DNA of 52,607 bases from Pseudomonadota bacterium. GTDB lineage: Bacteria > Pseudomonadota > Gammaproteobacteria > Acidiferrobacterales > Acidiferrobacteraceae. Below are positions 44,380 to 52,607 of this stretch, piece by piece. The notes beneath the pieces were generated by a model. It was not told where the DNA came from, did not search any database, and saw only the letters and a program-made list of their open reading frames with translations. The DNA lies in the NCBI GenBank assembly GCA_021819245.1, contig JAKARI010000018.1, positions 1 through 52,607 of the forward strand. Reading direction: 5' to 3'. A program made the translations under genes and the position numbers. Position 1 is the first letter of the stretch. The number at the start of each line of letters is the position of its first letter.

Positions 44380-45834
44380 ATGAGCCTCGATTACGCCACT
44401 TTAAGCCTGCTGCGCCAGAACCATCCGGCCTGGAGGCTTTTGTGCTCCGACCATGCGCCGCTCGTGGCGAGCTTTCTCGAGCGCGCGTTCCTTAGCCCCA
44501 ACCGCCGGGCGATCGCCGAGGCCGATCTCATAGAGGCCCTGGAAGACGAACTTTATGGGCTGCGCGAGCAGCGCGGCGCCGAGGCCTTTCCGCGCACGGC
44601 GCGCGCCTATCTCGACGACTGGGCCTCGCCGGACAAGGACTGGCTGCGCAAATTTTACGCGCCGCAATCCGATGAACCGCAATACGACCTGACGCCGGCC
44701 GCCGAGAAGGCAATAGCCTGGCTTGCCACACTCACCGCGCGCGCCTTCGTCGGCACCGGCTCGCGTCTTATGACGCTCTTTACGCTTTTGCGGCAGATGA
44801 GCGAGGGGAGCGAAACCGACCCCGCGGTGCGCTTAGCCGAGTTGCGCAAGCGCCGGGACGAGATCGATGCGGAGATGGCGCGCATCGCGCAAGGCGACGT
44901 GCCGATTCTCGAAGACAGCGCGCTCAAGGACCGCTTTCAGCAATTTACGCAGCTCTCCCGCGATCTGCTCTCGGACTTCCGCCAGGTCGAGCACAATTTC
45001 CGCCAGCTCGACCGGCGCGTGCGCGAGCGCATCGCCCTCTGGGAGGGCTCCAAGGGGGCGCTGCTTACGGAGATCCTGGGCGAGCGCGACCTCATCACCG
45101 GGTCCGACGAGGGGCAGAGCTTTCAGGCGTTCTTCGACTTCCTCATGAGCAGCGACCGCGAGGAGGAGCTCGCCCGGCGGCTTGCGCAGGTCCTGGCGCT
45201 GCCCGCGATCGCCGCGCTTACGCCCGATCCGCGCATCCGCCGCATGCACCACGACTGGCTGGCGGCCGGCGAGCACACCCAGCGCACCGTAGCCCAGCTC
45301 TCCTGGCAGCTGCGCCGCTTCCTGGATGACCGCGCGTGGCTCGAAAACCGCCGCATCATGGACCTGTTGCGCGATATCGAGGGGCTGGCCCTGGGGCTGC
45401 GCGAGGCGCCGCCCCAGGGCCCGGTCATGACCGTGCCCGAGACGGCCGCCGGCATCGAACTGCCGCTCGAGCGCCCGCTCTACAGCCCCGCCATGCGACC
45501 GCTCCTCCTGGATGCCGATATCACAGCCGGGCTTAGCCATGGCGACGACAGCGCCCTCTATACCCAGATCGTAGTGGATACCGCGGAACTCGACCGCCAT
45601 ATCCGCCAGGCCCTGCAAGACCGCGCGCAGGTGACGTTGCGGGAGATCTGTGAGATGCACCCGCTGCGCCACGGCCTGGCCGAACTCGTGGCCTATCTGA
45701 ATCTCGCGACCGAAGACAGCAAGGCCTGTATCGACGAGGGCGCCACCGATGTCCTATCATGGCAGGGCGTGTGCGCCGACGGCCAGACCCAAGAGCGGCG
45801 CGCGCATATCCCGCGCGTCATCTTTACGAGATAA
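44380..45834 (+). CDS. jetA: JetA, Wadjet anti-plasmid subunit (DUF3375)
   Basis: A 484-residue DUF3375-type protein, the kleisin-like subunit (MukF role) of the Wadjet SMC complex. The N-terminus YATLSLLRQNHPAWRLLCSDHAPLVASFLERAF is characteristic; long helices follow (LRKRRDEIDAEMARIAQG). Wadjet complexes extrude and cut closed circular DNA and so restrict plasmids. The ATG at 44380 is preferred because the frame upstream is non-coding in look. It leads a tight four-gene operon. Confidence 0.88.
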   Translation: MSLDYATLSLLRQNHPAWRLLCSDHAPLVASFLERAFLSPNRRAIAEADLIEALEDELYGLREQRGAEAFPRTARAYLDDWASPDKDWLRKFYAPQSDEPQYDLTPAAEKAIAWLATLTARAFVGTGSRLMTLFTLLRQMSEGSETDPAVRLAELRKRRDEIDAEMARIAQGDVPILEDSALKDRFQQFTQLSRDLLSDFRQVEHNFRQLDRRVRERIALWEGSKGALLTEILGERDLITGSDEGQSFQAFFDFLMSSDREEELARRLAQVLALPAIAALTPDPRIRRMHHDWLAAGEHTQRTVAQLSWQLRRFLDDRAWLENRRIMDLLRDIEGLALGLREAPPQGPVMTVPETAAGIELPLERPLYSPAMRPLLLDADITAGLSHGDDSALYTQIVVDTAELDRHIRQALQDRAQVTLREICEMHPLRHGLAELVAYLNLATEDSKACIDEGATDVLSWQGVCADGQTQERRAHIPRVIFTR

Positions 45835-45839
45835 GGACT

Positions 45840-46463
45840 ATGCCCGAGCAGCCGGACGACGCCGGAATGGGGCTTTCGGCAGTAGTGGTCCCCCTTTTGA
45901 AGGGCGTCCTCTATGAAGACGGCGAGGCGCGCCTGTGGGGCGCGCTTTTGCGCCTGCAGGCGCAGGTCCGGGATTACATCACGGTGCTCGGGCTCGAGCT
46001 CGTGATCGACGAGGCCGAGGGCTACGCCTTCCTGCGCGCGCGGCCCGTCGAAGACGAGACCCTCCCGCGGCTCGTGGCGCGCCGGCCGCTGTCGTTTGGC
46101 GTAAGCCTCCTGCTGGCGCTCTTGCGTAAGCGCCTGGCGGAATTCGACGCCACGGGCGGGGACACCCGCCTTGTGCTCACGCGCGACGAGATCGTGGAGC
46201 TCATGCGCGTGTTTCTCCCCGAGACCGCCAATGAGGCCCGGCGCGTCGATCAGATCGAGGCCCATATCAACCGCGTCGCCGACTTGGGTTTCGTGCGCCG
46301 GCTCAAACCCGCCTCATCGGATACAGGCCCGCCCCGCTATGAGGTGCGCCGCATCCTCAAGGCCTTCGTCGACGCCCAGTGGCTGGGGGATTTCGCCGCG
46401 CGCCTCAAGGCCTACAAGGAGCAACTCGATCCGTCCGCGGAGGCTGTCCGTGAGGAGGCCTGA
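45840..46463 (+). CDS. jetB: JetB, Wadjet subunit (DUF4194, MukE-like)
   Basis: A 207-residue winged-helix protein of the DUF4194 group, the KITE/MukE-like subunit. The region VVVPLLKGVLYEDGEARLWGALLRLQAQVRDYI is typical, followed by EGYAFLRARP and RLVARRPLSFGVSLLLALLRKRLAEF. An AAGGAC site lies just before the ATG at 45840, 5 nt after the jetA stop. Confidence 0.88.
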   Translation: MPEQPDDAGMGLSAVVVPLLKGVLYEDGEARLWGALLRLQAQVRDYITVLGLELVIDEAEGYAFLRARPVEDETLPRLVARRPLSFGVSLLLALLRKRLAEFDATGGDTRLVLTRDEIVELMRVFLPETANEARRVDQIEAHINRVADLGFVRRLKPASSDTGPPRYEVRRILKAFVDAQWLGDFAARLKAYKEQLDPSAEAVREEA

Positions 46464-49400
46464 CGCGGCGCACGCCGCCGAGACCCTAAGCCTCGACTTC
46501 CTCGGCGATGACCGCCTTGCGGGCTTTCGCCTGCAGCGCCTCGAGGTCTTCAACTGGGGGACCTTCGATGGCCGCGTGTGGTCGCTTACGCCCGATGGCC
46601 GCAACGCGCTCGTAACCGGGGACATTGGCTCCGGCAAATCGACCCTGGTCGACGCCGTGACCACCCTGCTCGTACCCGCCCAGCGCATCGCCTATAACAA
46701 GGCCGCAGGGGCCGACGCGAAGGAGCGCTCGCTGCGCTCCTATGTGCTCGGCCACTACAAATCCGAACGCGGCGAGGCGAGCCAATCGGCCCGCCCCATC
46801 GCCCTGCGTGATGCGAGCCACTATTCCGTGATCCTGGGGGTCTTTCACAACGCCGGCTACGATCAGACCGTCACGCTCGCCCAGGTCTTCTGGATCAAGG
46901 ACCCGCAGGGCCAGCCGGCGCGTTTTTATGTCGGCGCCGAGCGGGAGCTCGCGATCGCCACGGATTTCGCGCGCTTTGGGTCGGACATGGCCAATCTCCG
47001 AAAGCGCCTGCGCGCGCAGGATATCGAGATCTTCGACAGCTTTCCGCCCTACGGGGCGTGGTTTCGGCGGCGCTTCGGCATCGATAACGAGCAGGCCCTC
47101 GACCTCTTCCATCAAACCGTCTCCATGAAGTCGGTCGGCAACCTCACCGATTTCGTGCGCCAGCACATGCTCGAGCCGTTCGACGTGGGTTCGCGCATAG
47201 AGGCCCTGATCGAGCACTTCGACAATCTCAACCGCGCCCACGAGGCGGTCTTGAAGGCCCGACGCCAGGTCGAGCTCCTGACCCCGCTTATCGCGCGCCT
47301 CGATGAACACGCGCAGGTCCAGGGGCGCCTCTACACCTGGGAATCGGCCCGCGAGGCCGTGCACTTCTACTTCGCGCGTCTTAAGGCCGGGCTGCTCGAT
47401 GCCCGCCTTGCCGATCTCGCCGCGCAATGGACGCGGCGCGACCACGCCATAACACGGCTCACCTTGGCCCGCGACGGCCTGCGCGAGCGCGAAGACGAGC
47501 TCAAGCGCCAGATCGCAGACAATGGCGGCGATCGCCTGGAGCGGCTTGCCCATGAGATCGAGCGCACGCAGCACGAGCACGCCGCGCGCGCCGCCAAGGC
47601 CCGGCACTATGAAGACCTCGGCGCGTCCTTGGGCGAACCCGCCCCCGAAGACGAGGCGGTATTCCTCGCGCAGCGCGAGCGCCGGGCAGACCTTGCCGCG
47701 CAGGCCCAGGCCGACGAGGCGGCCCTGCAAAACACCCTCACCGAACAGGCCATGGCGCTGCGCGAGGCCCGCGGGCGGCATGCGGCCCTGGCCTCCGAGA
47801 TCACCGACCTGAAGGGCCGGCGCAGCAATATCGACTCGCGCCACGCCCTGATCCGCGCCGCCCTCTGCCAGGCGCTCGCGGTATCCGAAGACGACATCCC
47901 CTTTGCCGGTGAACTGCTGCGTGTCCGCCCCGAAGACAGCGCCTGGGAGGGGGCGGCCGAACGCCTGCTTCATAACTTCGGGCTGTCGCTGCTCATCCCC
48001 GACGCGCGCTACCCCGAGGTCGTGCACTGGGTCGACCGGACCGACCTCAAGGGTCGCATCGTCTACTTTCGCGTGCGCAAGGCCGCGCGCGCCCCCGCGA
48101 GCGCCCTGCATCCGGACTCGCTCGTGCATAAGCTCGAGATCCGGTCGGACTCGCCGTTTTACGAATGGCTCGAGCGCGAGGTGGGGCAGCGCTTCGATGT
48201 CGCCTGCTGCGCGACGTTTGAGCAGTTTCAGCGCGAGACCCGCGCGCTCACCCGCGCAGGCCAGATCAAGGCCCCCGGCGACCGCCACGAGAAAGACGAC
48301 CGCCACCGTCTCGACGACCGCAGCCGCTACATCCTCGGCTGGAGCAACACCGCCAAGATCGCCGCGCTCGAGGTCCAGGCCCGCGCGCTCGAGACCGAGA
48401 TCGCCGCGCACGCCGCGGACCTTGCGCGGACGCAGACCGCCCATACCGGGCTCAAAGAGCGCCTGGGGCGGCTTGCGCGCCTAGACGAGTACCGCGACTT
48501 TCGCGAGATCGACTGGCGCACGGCGGCGGCCGAGGTGGCCGCCCTCGAAGACGAGCGCCGCACGCTGGAATCGGCCTCCGACATCTTAAAAGAGCTTTCC
48601 GCGCGCCTCGGCGAGGCGGCCGCCGAGCGCCGCCGCCACGACGCCCGCCTCGAGGCCGAGCGCGACCTGCGCGCCAAGTGCGAACAGCGTACGACTGATA
48701 CCAAGGCGCTGCGCCAGGCGGTTCAGGAGGTCCTGGACGGACCGGAGTTCGCCTCTCATGCGCCGGCCTTCGCCACGCTCGATACCCTATCGGCCGAGAT
48801 CCCGGGCGGCGAGGCCCTCACGCTCGAGTCCAGCGACAGCCGCGCCAACGAGCTGCGGTCGGCAGCCGCCAGGCGCGCGGCCGAGGCCACGCGCGAGATC
48901 GGGCGGCTGCGCGACTCCATCATTGGGGCCATGGCCTCCTACAAAGAGGCCTACAAGCTCGAGACCGCCGAGGTCGATGCCGCCGTCGAGGCCGGCTTCG
49001 AATACCGCAAGATGCGCGATGACCTGGTCGCAGACGGGCTGCCGGGCTTCGAGGCGCGCTTCAAAGAGCTCTTAAACGAAAACACCATACGCGAGGTCGC
49101 AAACTTCCAGTCCCAGCTTGCGCGCGAGCGGGAACTGATCAAGGAGCGCATCGACCGGGTCAACGGGTCTCTGACCAAGATCGACTACAACCCCGGCCGC
49201 TACATCGTGCTCGAGGCCGAACGCACCACCGACGCCGACATCCGCGACTTTCAAAGCGAGCTGCGCGCCTGCACCGAGGGCGCCCTCACCGGGTCCGATG
49301 ACTCCCAATACTCGGAGGCCAAGTTCCTGCAGGTCAAGCGCATCATCGAGCGCTTCCGCGGACGCGAAGGCCAGTCGGAATCCGACCGGCGGTGGACCGC

Positions 49401-49842
49401 AAAGGTCACCGACGTGCGCGCCTGGTTCGTATTCGCGGCCAGCGAGCGCTGGCGGGAGGACGAAAGCGAATACGAGCACTACTCGGACTCAGGGGGCAAA
49501 TCCGGCGGCCAGAAGGAAAAGCTCGCCTACACCGTGCTTGCCGCAAGCCTCGCCTATCAGTTCGGCCTGGAATGGGGGGCCACGCGCTCGCGATCATTCC
49601 GCTTCGTGGTGATTGATGAGGCCTTCGGGCGCGGCTCGGATGAGTCCGCGCAATACGGCCTGCGGCTCTTTCAGGAGCTCAATCTTCAGATCCTGATCGT
49701 CACCCCCCTGCAAAAGATCCACATCATCGAGCCGTTCGTCGCCTGTGTCGGCTTCGTGCACAACGAAGACGGCCGGTCCTCGAAGCTGCGCAATCTGACG
49801 ATCGAGGAGTATCGCGCCGAAAAGGCCCGGATCGCGGGATGA
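46450..49842 (+). CDS. jetC: JetC, Wadjet SMC-like ATPase
   Basis: About 1130 residues of an SMC/SbcC/MukB-like ATPase. Walker A is GDIGSGKST near the N-terminus. Long coiled coils occupy the centre. The signature SGGQKEKLAYTVLAASLAYQ and Walker B FRFVVIDEAFGRGSDES close the C-terminal head. The start is a GTG at 46450, overlapping the jetB 3' end by 14 nt with AGGAGG nearby. JetC is the DNA-extrusion motor. Confidence 0.92.
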   Translation: MRRPDAAHAAETLSLDFLGDDRLAGFRLQRLEVFNWGTFDGRVWSLTPDGRNALVTGDIGSGKSTLVDAVTTLLVPAQRIAYNKAAGADAKERSLRSYVLGHYKSERGEASQSARPIALRDASHYSVILGVFHNAGYDQTVTLAQVFWIKDPQGQPARFYVGAERELAIATDFARFGSDMANLRKRLRAQDIEIFDSFPPYGAWFRRRFGIDNEQALDLFHQTVSMKSVGNLTDFVRQHMLEPFDVGSRIEALIEHFDNLNRAHEAVLKARRQVELLTPLIARLDEHAQVQGRLYTWESAREAVHFYFARLKAGLLDARLADLAAQWTRRDHAITRLTLARDGLREREDELKRQIADNGGDRLERLAHEIERTQHEHAARAAKARHYEDLGASLGEPAPEDEAVFLAQRERRADLAAQAQADEAALQNTLTEQAMALREARGRHAALASEITDLKGRRSNIDSRHALIRAALCQALAVSEDDIPFAGELLRVRPEDSAWEGAAERLLHNFGLSLLIPDARYPEVVHWVDRTDLKGRIVYFRVRKAARAPASALHPDSLVHKLEIRSDSPFYEWLEREVGQRFDVACCATFEQFQRETRALTRAGQIKAPGDRHEKDDRHRLDDRSRYILGWSNTAKIAALEVQARALETEIAAHAADLARTQTAHTGLKERLGRLARLDEYRDFREIDWRTAAAEVAALEDERRTLESASDILKELSARLGEAAAERRRHDARLEAERDLRAKCEQRTTDTKALRQAVQEVLDGPEFASHAPAFATLDTLSAEIPGGEALTLESSDSRANELRSAAARRAAEATREIGRLRDSIIGAMASYKEAYKLETAEVDAAVEAGFEYRKMRDDLVADGLPGFEARFKELLNENTIREVANFQSQLARERELIKERIDRVNGSLTKIDYNPGRYIVLEAERTTDADIRDFQSELRACTEGALTGSDDSQYSEAKFLQVKRIIERFRGREGQSESDRRWTAKVTDVRAWFVFAASERWREDESEYEHYSDSGGKSGGQKEKLAYTVLAASLAYQFGLEWGATRSRSFRFVVIDEAFGRGSDESAQYGLRLFQELNLQILIVTPLQKIHIIEPFVACVGFVHNEDGRSSKLRNLTIEEYRAEKARIAG

Positions 49843-51053
49843 GCTGGACTACGCCGGCGGACATTCGCGCGCAGGCCGCGCGGCGCTATGCGCGCGGCGC
49901 CCTCTTGTCGCCCCTTGTCACCGGATGCCGGGACTTCCCGTGGCGCCTGCCGTGCAAGGCCCCGACCGCACGCGAGATCGGCGAGCGCTTCGACGAGGTG
50001 CGCGCCTGGGCCGCGGATCTGCGCGCCCTGCCGCACATACGCGTGGTGATGCGCACCATCCGCCACCGAAGCCTGGGCACCAACACCCTACCCGCCGAGA
50101 TCTGGATCGATACGCTCGAAGACGCCCTGGCGCTCGCCGGCAAAACGGCCAGCGCCAGGGCCTTCACCGAACTCGTGACCGCCACCGAGGAGGCGTGCCC
50201 GGCGCTTCTTGACTGGCTTGCGCACTATCCGCTGCGCGCGCTCGATCTCGCCCCGGCCTGGGGGCGAGTGCTGGCGGTGGTGGGGTGGATCGCCGAACAC
50301 CCCCGACCCGGCCTCTATCTGCGGCAGGTGGATGTCCCGGGGATCGACAGCAAGTTTCTCGAGGCCCACGGCGCGGTGCTCACCGAGCTTTTCGATCGCG
50401 CCGCGCCCGAGGCGCGGTGTCAACCCAACGAAGGCGGGGACGCATCGTTTGCCGCGCGCTACGGCTTTCGCGAACGGCCCGTGCGCATACGCGTGCGGCC
50501 GCTCGACCGGAACCTGCCGATCGCTGCCATAGGCCAGGACATCACCCTCGATGCCCTAAGCCTCGCGCGCCAGGACCCCGGCGCCCGTCACGTGATCATC
50601 ACCGAAAACGAGGTGAACTTCCTCGCGCTCCCGGAGATCCCGGGGGCCATCGCGCTCTTTGGCGCGGGCTACGGCTTTGCCATGCTCAAGGCCCTCCCGT
50701 GGCTGACGCGCACGCGCGTCCATTACTGGGGCGATATCGATACCCATGGCTTTGCGATCCTCGACCAGTTGCGCGCGGTCTTGCCGAACGCTCAATCGCT
50801 GCTCATGGATGAGGAGACCTTGTTGGCCTTCGAGCCCCAATGGGGGCGCGAGGACCGGCCCACCACCCGCGACCTCGCACGGCTTACACAAGCCGAGCGC
50901 CGGCTCTATGATGCCCTGCGCGACAACCGCATCCGCCCGCAGCTGCGCTTAGAACAGGAGCGGATCGGGTTTCAGTGGGTCAAGCAGGCGCTGGCCCGCC
51001 AGCTGTCTTCCGATCCCGCGCCGGCCGACGGCACGCGCTCAGCGTCGGACTGA
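49839..51053 (+). CDS. jetD: JetD, Wadjet Toprim-type nuclease
   Basis: A 404-residue protein combining a DUF3322-like N-terminal part (WRLPCKAPTAREIGERFDEV) and a DUF2220 C-terminal Toprim-like nuclease. The catalytic acidic residues are visible in HVIITENEVNFLALPE (Glu) and YWGDIDTHGFAILDQL (Asp-x-Asp). JetD cleaves plasmids bound by JetABC. The ATG overlaps the jetC stop by 4 nt. Confidence 0.92.
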   Translation: MSWTTPADIRAQAARRYARGALLSPLVTGCRDFPWRLPCKAPTAREIGERFDEVRAWAADLRALPHIRVVMRTIRHRSLGTNTLPAEIWIDTLEDALALAGKTASARAFTELVTATEEACPALLDWLAHYPLRALDLAPAWGRVLAVVGWIAEHPRPGLYLRQVDVPGIDSKFLEAHGAVLTELFDRAAPEARCQPNEGGDASFAARYGFRERPVRIRVRPLDRNLPIAAIGQDITLDALSLARQDPGARHVIITENEVNFLALPEIPGAIALFGAGYGFAMLKALPWLTRTRVHYWGDIDTHGFAILDQLRAVLPNAQSLLMDEETLLAFEPQWGREDRPTTRDLARLTQAERRLYDALRDNRIRPQLRLEQERIGFQWVKQALARQLSSDPAPADGTRSASD

Positions 51054-51075
51054 GGGCTGCGGACCGCGGTATGCA

Positions 51076-52083
51076 TCATGAAGGCGCGTGCGGCCCGTCC
51101 GATACCGGCGGCTGCCCGCCGGTCTTCGCGGTGATACGCCTAGCCCTCTGGCGCAGGACGTCGAGCCCATCCAGGCCGACCCCTTCGCTTACCGATTCGT
51201 AGATCAATATCACGCCCAGCAGATGGATCAGGCCGACGACGCCAAACGCAAGATACCAGACGAGCGCCGAAGACACCCCGGCGGCCCCCATGCCGTGACC
51301 GATCAGAGAGCCAAACGACGCCGCCATACCGGTGATGCCCATGCCGCCCTGGCTACCCCCGCCCATAGTCGCGTACGTGCCGCTCATCGATCTCATGGCG
51401 TCCATCAGATACATCCCCGCGACGCTCATGTCCCCTAGGCTGATCATGGCAAACAAAAAGAGCGCGGCCGGCATGACGATGAGCGCCAGCACCAGGAAAC
51501 GCATGAAGACGTCGAGCGGCCGCTTGACCACGATCGTCACCGCGCGCATCAAGGACTCCATCAGGCCGTCGCCATGCCAAAGCCCCGCAAGGGCAAGCGG
51601 CGCGGCCAGCACCAGCACCGCCATGGTCATGGCCAAAAGCAGGACCGAGGGGCCGGAGAGCACAAACGCGAACACCCCGCCGATGCCGGGGATGCGCGCC
51701 AGAAGCGATAAGAGAAAGACCCCGATGAACACCAGCGCATAACCGATCCCGAGCAGTACGAGCACGCCGATCGCCGCCAGGGTGACCTGCAGGGCCCCCA
51801 AAAAGGCGCCCGCAAGGCTGCGGCTCGGCCTGTCGTAGGCCTGATCGGTGAGCATGAGCCCGCTTGCATTCACGCCCACGATCGCCACCGCCAGCGCCAC
51901 GAGCCCCAAAAGGATGGCCAACACCGCGCGCGCCGCGCCCCCCGACGCCAGGTCCAAGGCCCCGATGACGATAAGTCCCGCTACCGCGAAACTACCCGCC
52001 AGCATCACCAGGGCCCGCCAGTTATACAAGGCCTCGTAACTGCGCAACAACACGCCGAGATTATCGGCCGCCTTTCTTTCCAT
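51076..52083 (-). CDS. Multi-pass membrane protein of unknown function
   Basis: A 335-residue protein with about seven membrane helices (ALVMLAGSFAVAGLIVIGALDLASG and later VLVLLGIGYALVFIGVFLLSLLAR). A Gly/Met/Ser-rich, flexible segment (DAMRSMSGTYATMGGGSQGGMG) precedes the last helices. I do not recognise a family. The start at 52083 (MERKAADN) has GGGGAGGATCC just upstream. It converges with jetD with 22 bp between stops. Confidence 0.75.
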   Translation of the reverse strand: MERKAADNLGVLLRSYEALYNWRALVMLAGSFAVAGLIVIGALDLASGGAARAVLAILLGLVALAVAIVGVNASGLMLTDQAYDRPSRSLAGAFLGALQVTLAAIGVLVLLGIGYALVFIGVFLLSLLARIPGIGGVFAFVLSGPSVLLLAMTMAVLVLAAPLALAGLWHGDGLMESLMRAVTIVVKRPLDVFMRFLVLALIVMPAALFLFAMISLGDMSVAGMYLMDAMRSMSGTYATMGGGSQGGMGITGMAASFGSLIGHGMGAAGVSSALVWYLAFGVVGLIHLLGVILIYESVSEGVGLDGLDVLRQRARRITAKTGGQPPVSDGPHAPS

Positions 52084-52607
52084 GGATCCTCCCCGACCCC
52101 GCATGGTAGGCCGCGGTCCGTGCCCCCACCTGCTGCCAGGGGCCACGGCTTACGGCAGACCCTATTTAATCTTGCGATAGTATTCTCTTGCGACAGTGCC
52201 CCATTCGAATGCATATACCCCATTCCCATGGACACCATGCCGCCAATCGGCCAGTACCTATCATAGCAAGGCCCGGTACAAAATGGGCCCATGAATCCTT
52301 GTGTGCCAAGAACCAGGGGCGCGCCGCGCGCACATAAGGCGGTCACGCTGTACATTCCGGAATCCACGCACCGCGCCTTTGTGGTTGGGATTTTGCGGGA
52401 CAATCCTAAAGCCTCGCATCACCTGCAAGCAATGGAGTTACACCCGCCACACGCGCCTTAAGTTCGCGTATAATGGCTAAGCCACCGCTTTCCCCCGAAG
52501 GGAACCGTCCCCGCAGAGAGGGGGGGGTATCGCTGACATCCTGACCTATCTCGAGACGCCTGCCACGATGCGCCCATTGGCGACATACGAACCCGGGCAC
52601 CTCGATC
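52084..52607. other. Region at window end without recognisable gene
   Basis: About 520 bp, partly lower in GC. A TATAAT box on the plus strand (52469-52474) hints at a promoter directed out of the window, but no convincing -35. A minus-strand frame (52406-52600) open to near the right edge has no motif. Possibly insertion-sequence edge or gene fragment. Confidence 0.4.

Noticed and set aside
46486-48444. A 652-codon minus-strand open frame
   Set aside because: It is antisense to jetC, whose SMC motifs are unmistakable.
52406-52600. A minus-strand coding sequence entering from the right edge
   Set aside because: Only 64 codons, with no recognisable motif or composition that stands out.
1-52607. 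CRISPR array, tRNA or rRNA genes
   Set aside because: No regularly spaced short repeats and no tRNA- or rRNA-like sequence were noticed on either strand by eye.

Overview
This 52.6 kb, GC-rich window looks like the chromosome of a chemolithoautotrophic gammaproteobacterium, probably a sulfur or iron oxidiser. The main evidence is a complete alpha-carboxysome gene cluster with form IA Rubisco, next to gammaproteobacterial-type housekeeping genes (prfB, lysS, miaA, hfq, hflX, ppk1, ppx). The genus cannot be fixed from the sequence alone; an Acidiferrobacter- or Halothiobacillus-like lineage is my best guess.

Layout. 1-2.6 kb: the end of an MFS transporter, a MntA/HepT-type toxin-antitoxin pair and a pirin. 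2.8-22.4 kb, all on the minus strand: one long inorganic-carbon superoperon. In transcription order it reads cbbL, cbbS, csoS2, csoSCA, csoS4A, csoS4B, three csoS1 genes, a bacterioferritin-like gene, acRAF, mcdA, mcdB, cbbO, dabB, a small membrane gene, dabA, a PII-like gene, cbbQ, csoS1D and a Nudix hydrolase. A divergent cbbR (23.3 kb) lies across a 0.9 kb regulatory gap. The genes form one CO2-concentrating system. DabAB-type proteins accumulate bicarbonate and the PII-like protein probably senses energy or bicarbonate. CsoSCA makes CO2 inside a CsoS1/CsoS4/CsoS1D shell organised by CsoS2. CbbQO reactivates Rubisco, acRAF helps assemble it, and McdAB spaces the carboxysomes.

24.3-29.8 kb: a small hypothetical gene and the prfB-lysS-miaA-hfq-hflX housekeeping run, where prfB has the classical +1 frameshift. 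29.8-36 kb: an accessory, gene-poor zone with a hipBA module (hipA broken twice), a second toxin-antitoxin-like pair, a degenerate IS1634-type transposase and unrecognisable remnants. 36-44 kb: a P460-type cytochrome lipoprotein, an Amt ammonium transporter, convergent ppk1 and ppx, an MFS exporter and a DUF805 protein. 44.4-51.1 kb: a complete four-gene Wadjet (JetABCD) anti-plasmid system. 51-52.6 kb: a multi-pass membrane protein and a stretch with no recognisable gene.

Notable readings: a -1 frameshift signal inside csoS2 predicting two isoforms; a triplicated csoS1 with about 250 bp of near-identity; predicted leaderless promoters at all three toxin-antitoxin-like loci; and a perfect 18-bp palindrome on the cbbR promoter. 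All functional statements are by sequence pattern; no database search was run.
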